Positions 1-4,093 of a DNA stretch of 5,678 nt are shown here, one piece after another (the first letter of the stretch is position 1; each line of letters starts with the position of its first letter). The stretch spans positions 1 through 5,678 of the forward strand of contig CALBOJ010000068.1 of the NCBI GenBank assembly GCA_937896835.1, given 5' to 3'. The translations under genes were made by a program, and so were the position numbers. This DNA is from an uncultured Collinsella sp. (GTDB lineage: Bacteria; Actinomycetota; Coriobacteriia; Coriobacteriales; Coriobacteriaceae). The notes under the pieces are model-generated. The model saw only the letters and a program-made list of their open reading frames with translations. It did no database searches and was not told the DNA's origin.

Positions 1-409
1 CGCCAGCCCCGGCGCTGGCGCCGCCAACGCCCGAAGCCGCTCGCACGGCTTCCGAGCGCTTCAGTGCCACGCGGATCCGTGCGAACAGCTCCTCAATCGC
101 AAATGGCTTGGTCAGGTAATCGTCGGCGCCGGCATCGAGCCCGGCCACTTTGTCCATCACGGCATCGCGCGCGGTGACCATAATCACCGGCACATCCTTG
201 TGCTTGCGGACACGCCGCAAGACCTCCATGCCGTTGAGCTGCGGCAACAGCACGTCGAGCAGAATCAGATCGTAGTCGCGCTCCAGCGCCAGGTCCACGG
301 CAGTGCGGCCATCGGCGGCGTGTTCCACCTGGTAGCCCTCGTGCTCCAGCTCGAGCGTCACAAAGCGGGCGATTTTCTCCTCGTCCTCTACGATCAGGAT
401 CCGTGCCAT
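1..409 (-). CDS. OmpR-family response regulator, receiver domain (C-terminus beyond the left edge)
   Basis: This gene reads leftward from an ATG at 409 and stays open to the window edge, giving 136 residues. The protein begins MARILIVEDEEKIARF and is a complete CheY-like receiver domain. The acidic pocket is E8, D9 and E10. The phospho-acceptor is D52 (in LILLDVLLP), the switch threonine is T79 (in IMVTAR), and the conserved lysine is K101 (in DDYLTKPF). Residues about 119-136 form an Ala/Gly/Ser-rich linker that would lead to a DNA-binding domain, which is not in the window. The spacing and the ELFARIRVALKR end of the domain fit the OmpR/PhoB class and resemble ArlR or CsrR regulators; the winged helix itself is not visible. 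A sensor kinase gene would be expected further left. The start sits 18 bases after the stop of the DUF4342 gene, so the two are probably co-transcribed. The ribosome-binding site is poor, only a GGGGGC run about 6 bases upstream, which would suit translational coupling. Confidence 0.93.
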   Translation of the reverse strand, partial: MARILIVEDEEKIARFVTLELEHEGYQVEHAADGRTAVDLALERDYDLILLDVLLPQLNGMEVLRRVRKHKDVPVIMVTARDAVMDKVAGLDAGADDYLTKPFAIEELFARIRVALKRSEAVRAASGVGGASAGAG

Positions 410-427
410 GCGTGCCCCCGTCTGCGA

Positions 428-970
428 TTACTTGTCGTCGTTGAGATTTTGCTTGATGTCGTCCGCGGCGTTAGCAGCGCTATCCATAAGGTTGTTGATG
501 CTGCCGGGCACGTCGCCGTCGCTGTCGATGCGGTAGCGCATGCCAAAGAACAGGCCAATCAGCATCAGCCATATCGTGGCGCCCCAGGCAAACAGCGCGA
601 CGATGGGAATCAGGATGGGGATGTTGAGGATGATCGCATCGCGGCGCGTGGCGATAAACTTGGTGTCCAGACTCAGGCGGAAGAGCTTTTTGAGGTACTC
701 CCACACGCTGTCCATCTTCTTGGAGAAGTCGGTCTTTTCGCTCGACTTTTCGTAGGCTGCCTGCGCGGCGACCATCTCGGCAGAGGGCTCATCGACTGGC
801 GCGGACTCGGTGGCGGCATGCGCCGACGTGGTCTGGGTCTTGCCCTGCGACTCGAGCCAAATGATGGCATCCAAAACGTTGCCGTCGGCAGCGTCGAGCG
901 CCGCCTTGGCATCGGTGTAACTCACGTTGCACTTGGTGCGGATGGTTTCAACTTTTTCGAGGTCGTCCAT
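428..970 (-). CDS. DUF4342-type membrane protein with N-terminal UBA-like domain
   Basis: A 180-residue protein of unknown function. Residues 1-42 (MDDLEKVETIRTKCNVSYTD onward, through DAIIWLE) look like the UBA/TS-N-type three-helix domain that opens DUF4342 proteins; the family's pattern of a V/I-S-Y stretch followed by an Ala-rich helix is present. Residues 43-80 are a polar, Ala/Ser/Glu-rich linker. Residues 84-112 form an amphipathic, basic stretch (KKMDSVWEYLKKLF). Residues 113-145 are strongly hydrophobic, either one long membrane segment or a hairpin. Residues 150-180 form an acidic tail. The start is well supported: TCCTTT on the plus strand at 977-982 reads AAAGGA on the coding strand, 6 bases before the ATG. 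The gene is first in a leftward unit with the response regulator. No enzymatic residues are visible. The link to the two-component system is inferred from position only. Confidence 0.85.
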   Translation of the reverse strand: MDDLEKVETIRTKCNVSYTDAKAALDAADGNVLDAIIWLESQGKTQTTSAHAATESAPVDEPSAEMVAAQAAYEKSSEKTDFSKKMDSVWEYLKKLFRLSLDTKFIATRRDAIILNIPILIPIVALFAWGATIWLMLIGLFFGMRYRIDSDGDVPGSINNLMDSAANAADDIKQNLNDDK

Positions 971-1083
971 GACCTGTCCTTTCGTTCGATGGGCGCGACG
1001 CCGGGCAATTTGCTCGGGCGCGAGCGTTGCGTTCGGCGGTTTGCGTTGCGCCGCCCCGCCCTTGGTCGAACTCTATAGTGCAG

Positions 1084-1111
1084 GTTATAGATTAAGCGAT
1101 TCTTGAGCCAA
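1084..1111 (-). promoter_or_regulatory. Candidate promoter of the DUF4342/response-regulator unit
   Basis: On the minus strand TTGGCT (1106-1111) is followed after 16 bases by TATAAC (1084-1089), a reasonable sigma-70-type pair. Transcription would start near 1077 and give an untranslated leader of about 105 bases before the ATG at 970. This is a motif reading only. A second AT-rich box, TATAGA, lies just downstream on the same strand and could be the real -10 instead. Confidence 0.4.
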
Positions 1112-1172
1112 GATTAATGTTGGATGAGTTTTTGGGTGGTGTGGGCACAGCCTTTTGGATAGCTAGCAGCGG

Positions 1173-1350
1173 GGTCTAATACTTTTCCGGAGAAGTGAAC
1201 GAGTGAAATTTGACCCCCGTAGCATCGACACTTTAGAGGTGCCGTTTCCCGCGGTTTCGATACTAGAATCCTGCGATTTTGCCGTCGAAAAATGCGGATG
1301 TTTCAGGGGTTCAAAAACAGCCGTTCACTTCTCGGGAAAAGTATTAGACC
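1173..1350. repeat. 178-base element bounded by long inverted repeats
   Basis: The left arm (1173-1200) and the right arm (1323-1350) are reverse complements over 28 bases with one mismatch. The shared sequence begins GGTCTAATACTTTTCC and ends GAGAAGTGAAC. Weaker similarity continues inward for about 20-25 bases: both arms, read inward, have a TTTGA-type stretch followed by CCCC and later CATC. The 122 bases between the arms hold no credible gene. The element lies between two divergent transcription units. It could be a miniature non-autonomous mobile element, a REP/BIME-like repeat, or a structured RNA or regulatory region. A CAGCGG abuts the left arm (1167-1172), and another lies 4 bases outside the right arm (1355-1360), but this is too weak to call a target-site duplication. 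Confidence 0.8.
1181..1196. repeat. Imperfect 16-base palindrome inside the left repeat arm
   Basis: ACTTTTCCGGAGAAGT is self-complementary except at one symmetric base pair, that is 14 of 16 positions. The right arm carries the related form ACTTCTCGGGAAAAGT at 1328-1343. Each arm is therefore a dyad in itself, like a protein-binding operator or a short hairpin. Function is not known. Confidence 0.55.
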
Positions 1351-1513
1351 TCGACAGCGGGGGATGGGGTGCCGGTGTAAAACGGCGTCAAGGGTTGGTC
1401 GAGCAGGCTGTTTCTCCATTGATGTCCGCACGGCGTGTGACACTTACCCTGCCGCCCTGCTCTGCCGCGGCGGCATGTACCCGAACAGCGACCCTCTAAG
1501 GAGTTCGATATCG

Positions 1514-1753
1514 ATGAGTGATAACACCAAGCATCTCGCAAAGAAGTGCGTCAAGGACGCGGGGCCGTGCCTCGTGCTGTGCCTTGCCGGCGCAGCGGTC
1601 GCGCTGCTGGCTGTTCTGGGGCCGTTCGACGTGCTCCGAAGTGCCGTCTCTCTACACATTTGCATGGCCCTTGCCGGCGCCATGATGACCGGCGGCGCGC
1701 TCGATCTGGTTTTTTGGGTGCTTGACCCGTTTGGATGGAAGAACGAGGGGTAA
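1514..1753 (+). CDS. Small two-helix membrane protein, function unknown
   Basis: A 79-residue protein beginning MSDNTKHLAKKCVKDAGPC. I do not recognise a family. Residues 17-38 (PCLVLCLAGAAVALLAVLGPF) and about 44-70 are hydrophobic and would make two membrane helices. A lysine-rich N-terminus favours an inside location for that end. The last residues (DPFGWKNEG) are polar. An in-frame upstream extension exists back to an ATG at 1292, but it crosses the inverted-repeat arm and reads like noise. The start at 1514 is preferred because AAGGAG at 1498-1503 sits 10 bases before it. The metallophosphoesterase gene starts 85 bases downstream on the same strand, so co-transcription is possible but not shown. 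No terminator is visible between them. Confidence 0.7.
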   Translation: MSDNTKHLAKKCVKDAGPCLVLCLAGAAVALLAVLGPFDVLRSAVSLHICMALAGAMMTGGALDLVFWVLDPFGWKNEG

Positions 1754-1838
1754 GCCCTAAGGGATGGAAGGGCTGGAACGGTTGGCTTAGTGATCGTGCA
1801 GAATGCGGGCTAGCGACTTACAGGGAAGTGGTGATCCG

Positions 1839-2564
1839 ATGACGGTCTATGTGACGGGCGATATTCACGGCGGCCTCGACATGCAAAAGCTGCGCGATTG
1901 GGATCTTGGGGAAAGCCTGACGAGCGACGACTATCTCATCATTGCCGGCGATTTTGGCTTTCCGTGGGATTTCTCTGTCGAGGAGTGCGCCGACATCACT
2001 TGGCTGGAGTCGCGCCCCTATACCGTGCTGTTCGTCGACGGCAACCACGAGCGTTTCGATCACTGGGCGGAGCGTCCCATGGAGCTGTGGCACGGTGGGC
2101 TGACGCAGCGTCTGTCGGATACCTCCCCCATACGGCGCCTGACGCGCGGCGAGGTTTTTGAGCTCGACGGCTCAACGATCTTTACCATGGGCGGCGCCAC
2201 GAGCGTGGACAAAGAATACCGCATTCCCTATTCCAGCTGGTGGCCGCAGGAACTGCCGGACGAGCGCAACTTTGAGGAGGCGCGGGCAAAGCTCGACAGC
2301 GTGGGTTGGAAGGTCGACTACGTGGTCACCCACACCTGCTCTACGCGCATGCTTTCGCCCACGCTTTATCCGGCACCCGGCTGGAATTACCCCGCCGTTG
2401 ATCGGCTTACGGCATTTTTCGATGAGCTGGAAGACCGCTTGGATTACAAGTGCTGGTATTACGGGCATTTCCATCGGGATGCCAACCCGGCCGAGCGCCA
2501 CGCCGTGCTCTACGACTGCATCGTTCGCTTGGGCGACGAACTCCAGTCCTGGGATGTTGCGTAG
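1839..2564 (+). CDS. Calcineurin-like metallophosphoesterase
   Basis: A 241-residue, probably cytoplasmic protein with the full set of two-metal phosphoesterase motifs in order: GDIHGG (D8, H10), GDFG (D38), GNHE (N69, H70), VTHT (H165) and GHFH (H210, H212). These residues bind the dinuclear metal centre and activate water for phosphate-ester hydrolysis. The substrate cannot be told from sequence; members act on nucleotides, phosphoproteins or other phosphodiesters. There is no signal peptide or membrane segment. A longer in-frame start at 1803 would add 12 residues of random appearance. The ATG at 1839 is preferred because the first beta strand (TVYVTGDIHGG) begins immediately, with AGGGA about 13 bases upstream as a weak ribosome-binding site. 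The gene ends 15 bases from the stop of the convergent synthetase gene, with no clear terminator between. The length is normal for the family and no key residue is missing. Confidence 0.92.
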   Translation: MTVYVTGDIHGGLDMQKLRDWDLGESLTSDDYLIIAGDFGFPWDFSVEECADITWLESRPYTVLFVDGNHERFDHWAERPMELWHGGLTQRLSDTSPIRRLTRGEVFELDGSTIFTMGGATSVDKEYRIPYSSWWPQELPDERNFEEARAKLDSVGWKVDYVVTHTCSTRMLSPTLYPAPGWNYPAVDRLTAFFDELEDRLDYKCWYYGHFHRDANPAERHAVLYDCIVRLGDELQSWDVA

Positions 2565-2579
2565 AGGCGGGGTGGCTGG

Positions 2580-3584
2580 CTACTCGACCGTTACAGTGAT
2601 GTTCTCTCGGTGCGCGCGGATGACGTCCCAGCTAAAGTGCTCGACCAGCCGCTCGGCAGAGCGCGGCGTGGTGTCCGGCGCGATGCCTGTTTGTCCGGCG
2701 AGCCAGCCCAGCAGCGCTTCGGGCGTGCCAAAGCGGGCGCGGAGTTCGCCCAGGTCCAGATCGCGGTCTCGTTTGGAAAGGCGGCGGCCGTCCGGTGCCA
2801 TGAGCAGCGGAATGTGTGCGTAGTGCGGCGTGGGCAGTCCCAACAGGTGCTGCAGATAGATCTGGCGCGGCGTGGACCCCAGCAGGTCGCATCCGCGCAC
2901 GACCTCGGTGACGCCCATGGCGGCGTCGTCGACCACCACGGCTAGCTGATAGGCAAACACGCCGTCGCTGCGGCGGACCAAAAAGTCGCCGCACTCGGTG
3001 GCGAGCGCCTCGCATTGGGCGCCGTACGTGCGATCCACAAATTCGATCACGTCGTCTGCGAGGTCGTCGACGGTGGGCACGCGCAGACGTGTGGCCGGGG
3101 CGCGCAGGGCGCTGCGGCGGGCCACCTCCTCGGCCGAAAGACTTCGGCAGGCGCCACGGTAGATGGGCGTGCCGTCGCTCGCGTGCGGTGCACTCGCGGC
3201 GTGGAGCTCGGCGCGTGTGCAAAAGCAGGGATAGGTGAGGCCGGCGTCTTTCAGCCGGCGCAAGGCGCTCTCGTACAGGTCCAGGCGGTCGTGCTGGTAG
3301 TAGGGGCCTTCGTCCCACTCCAGCCCCAGCCAGGCCAGGTCGTCAATCAATTGGGCGGCAAGTTCCGGGCGCTTGCAGCGATCGTCCAGGTCCTCAATGC
3401 GTAACACGATGCTGCCGCCCTGGCTGCGGGCCGAAAGCCATGCGCACAGGCAGCTGAACACGTTGCCCAGGTGCATACGGCCCGAGGGCGACGGGGCGAA
3501 GCGCCCCACGACGGGCGCGGGAGCGGCCGGCGTCGTTGGCGCGTCGGCGGCGGGTGTTGCTATGTTGCGTGCGTTGATGTCCAT
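2580..3584 (-). CDS. gluQ: Glutamyl-Q tRNA(Asp) synthetase-like protein
   Basis: A 334-residue class I synthetase catalytic core without the C-terminal anticodon-binding domain of glutamyl-tRNA synthetase. That is the signature of GluQ-RS, which in characterised cases activates glutamate and attaches it to queuosine-34 of tRNA(Asp). From the ATG at 3584, GRFAPSPSGRMHLGN gives the HIGH-type motif as HLGN at 38-41, followed by LRIEDLD. A zinc site is visible as C120, C122, Y142 and C146 (CFC, then YRGAC). VVRGCDLL and LMAPDGRRLSKRDRDLDL carry the KMSKS-type motif (LSKR at 269-272). Residues 1-24 are an Ala/Pro/Thr-rich extension before the core. An in-frame ATG at 3698 would add 38 more residues that do not resemble the family, so 3584 is preferred. 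There is no Shine-Dalgarno sequence. Instead a TATACT box lies 7 bases upstream, suggesting a leaderless mRNA. A non-queuosine role cannot be excluded. Confidence 0.88.
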   Translation of the reverse strand: MDINARNIATPAADAPTTPAAPAPVVGRFAPSPSGRMHLGNVFSCLCAWLSARSQGGSIVLRIEDLDDRCKRPELAAQLIDDLAWLGLEWDEGPYYQHDRLDLYESALRRLKDAGLTYPCFCTRAELHAASAPHASDGTPIYRGACRSLSAEEVARRSALRAPATRLRVPTVDDLADDVIEFVDRTYGAQCEALATECGDFLVRRSDGVFAYQLAVVVDDAAMGVTEVVRGCDLLGSTPRQIYLQHLLGLPTPHYAHIPLLMAPDGRRLSKRDRDLDLGELRARFGTPEALLGWLAGQTGIAPDTTPRSAERLVEHFSWDVIRAHRENITVTVE

Positions 3585-3591
3585 GCGGACG

Positions 3592-3597
3592 AGTATA
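3592..3597 (-). promoter_or_regulatory. -10 box of gluQ, implying a leaderless transcript
   Basis: The minus strand reads TATACT here, and the first base of the ATG is at 3584, so only 7 bases separate the box from the start codon. Transcription from such a box would normally begin at or next to the A of the ATG. No good -35 is seen at the 16-18 base spacing; the best is GTCTCC. The leaderless reading fits the absence of a Shine-Dalgarno sequence. Confidence 0.45.
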
Positions 3598-3720
3598 GCG
3601 CGGGGCGCGGTGGGGGAGACGCTGCCGTGGCCTGCAAGTTGCTGAGGCCGCGCGTTGCGCGTGCCGGACCACCGGCTCGGCACCTTAATCGTCGTCAATC
3701 AATCTAGCCCTCAAACGACA

Positions 3721-3756
3721 GAAACCCCGGCAGCTCTTCGCAACTGCCGGGGTTTC
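3721..3756. terminator. Terminator-like perfect hairpin with no obvious gene upstream
   Basis: GAAACCCCGGCAG (3721-3733) pairs perfectly with CTGCCGGGGTTTC (3744-3756) around a 10-base loop. The 13-bp GC-rich stem ending in GGGGTTT on either strand resembles an intrinsic terminator, but the T tract is only three bases before GC-rich sequence on the plus strand. On the minus strand the T-rich tail is also interrupted. It lies upstream of both divergent neighbours, so it does not end any gene recognised here. Alternatives are a non-coding RNA hairpin or a repeat. Confidence 0.5.
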
Positions 3757-3780
3757 CGCGGAAAAGGGGGACATGATCCT

Positions 3781-3838
3781 CGAGCGAACGGCAAAGGGGC
3801 AAACCGTTTTCGCTCAACTGCTTTATGCCCCTCGCTCG
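3781..3838. other. Segment with two mutually exclusive hairpin foldings
   Basis: GAGCGAACGG (3782-3791) can pair with CCGTTTTCGCTC (3804-3815), with two extra T bases bulged, closing the loop over the GGGGCA at 3796-3801. Alternatively GGGGCA (3796-3801) pairs with TGCCCC (3826-3831) while CGAGCGA (3781-3787) pairs with TCGCTCG (3832-3838). The shared left arm cannot do both. The pattern resembles an attenuator or a structured RNA, but no downstream gene is close enough to show a regulated target. Confidence 0.45.
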
Positions 3839-3930
3839 CCGGCTTAATCGGCTCATGCCGCGCCCACACAAAGCCGCTACACCTGTGATGGAGCTATGAA
3901 GTGGTATCTATTGCCGGAGCGGGCTATGCC

Positions 3931-3980
3931 AAGGAGTGTCCCAGATTGCCGACAGATAAGGAACGTCCCCAGGTGCCGGC
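3931..3980. repeat. Two diverged 23-base direct repeats, period 27
   Basis: Copies at 3931-3953 and 3958-3980 match at 16 of 23 ungapped positions. Both begin AAGGA, carry GTCCC in the middle and end in TGCCG followed by a purine and C. AAGGAACGTCCCC-type strings recall extragenic repeats seen in related gut actinobacteria and Firmicutes, but that comparison is from memory. Confidence 0.5.
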
Positions 3981-4050
3981 CGCGGGCGTGACTTTTGTCC
4001 CGTTTTGACGCTCCGCTGGCCTAGATGTTCGTCACATGAACCCGCAAACG

Positions 4051-4059
4051 TGGGACAAT
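4051..4059 (+). promoter_or_regulatory. Candidate extended -10 promoter of the DUF2207 gene
   Basis: TGG (4051-4053) directly precedes GACAAT (4054-4059), which matches TATAAT at four of six positions and carries the TGN extension. The -35 region is weak. Transcription would start near 4066 and leave a leader of roughly 28 bases that contains the AAAGGA ribosome-binding site at 4081-4085. Confidence 0.4.
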
Positions 4060-4093
4060 GACGCTACTGGTACCACAGACAAAGGATGTGCCT

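Larger units (their letters stand above)
971..1513. other. Intergenic region of 543 bases
   Basis: This gap separates the leftward DUF4342 unit from the rightward small membrane protein gene. It holds the leftward promoter candidate near 1084-1111 and the inverted-repeat element at 1173-1350. The stretch 1351-1513 has a short GC hairpin (GCCGCC at 1451-1456 with GGCGGC at 1469-1474) and the ribosome-binding site of the next gene. I see no convincing -35/-10 pair for the rightward gene. TTGACC (1210-1215) with a poor TTTAGA 16 bases later is the best candidate and lies inside the repeat element. Open frames across the region look random and have no ribosome-binding sites. Confidence 0.7.
3585..4093. 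other. Intergenic region of 509 bases between divergent genes
   Basis: Both flanking genes read away from this region. From left to right it holds the gluQ -10 box, a near-palindrome around GCAAGTTGC (3629-3649) and a GTGCCG/CGGCAC inverted repeat (3661-3683). It then has a perfect 13-bp hairpin (3721-3756), a segment with competing hairpins (3781-3838), two diverged 23-base direct repeats (3931-3980), and an inverted repeat overlapping the promoter of the DUF2207 gene (3995-4058). No open frame has a ribosome-binding site or a recognisable product. Confidence 0.7.

Noticed and set aside
200..1078. A 292-residue open frame on the plus strand
   Set aside because: It runs antisense through both the response regulator and the DUF4342 gene, lacks a ribosome-binding site, and its product is low-complexity in character.
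1167..1360. CAGCGG flanks as a target-site duplication of the inverted-repeat element
   Set aside because: The left copy touches the arm but the right copy is 4 bases away, and a GC-rich hexamer is expected by chance at this frequency.
1203..1499. A 98-residue frame starting within the inverted-repeat element
   Set aside because: No ribosome-binding site, a random composition, and it starts just inside a repeat arm. The better-supported gene starts at 1514 in another frame.
3600..3700. Possible tRNA or other small RNA gene, suggested by several short inverted repeats
   Set aside because: The repeats do not assemble into a cloverleaf, there is no T-loop GTTCRA motif or acceptor pairing, and GC-rich DNA gives such short palindromes by chance.
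3706..3855. A possible 50-residue minus-strand ORF (MSRLSRRARGIKQLSENG onward) across both hairpin segments
   Set aside because: It has no ribosome-binding site and passes straight through the perfect 13-bp inverted repeat, so its sequence is dictated by the hairpin. It probably would be annotated in error as a hypothetical protein.
3655..3888. A 77-residue plus-strand open frame in the second intergenic gap
   Set aside because: No ribosome-binding site, it crosses the hairpins, and the product shows no domain or membrane signature.
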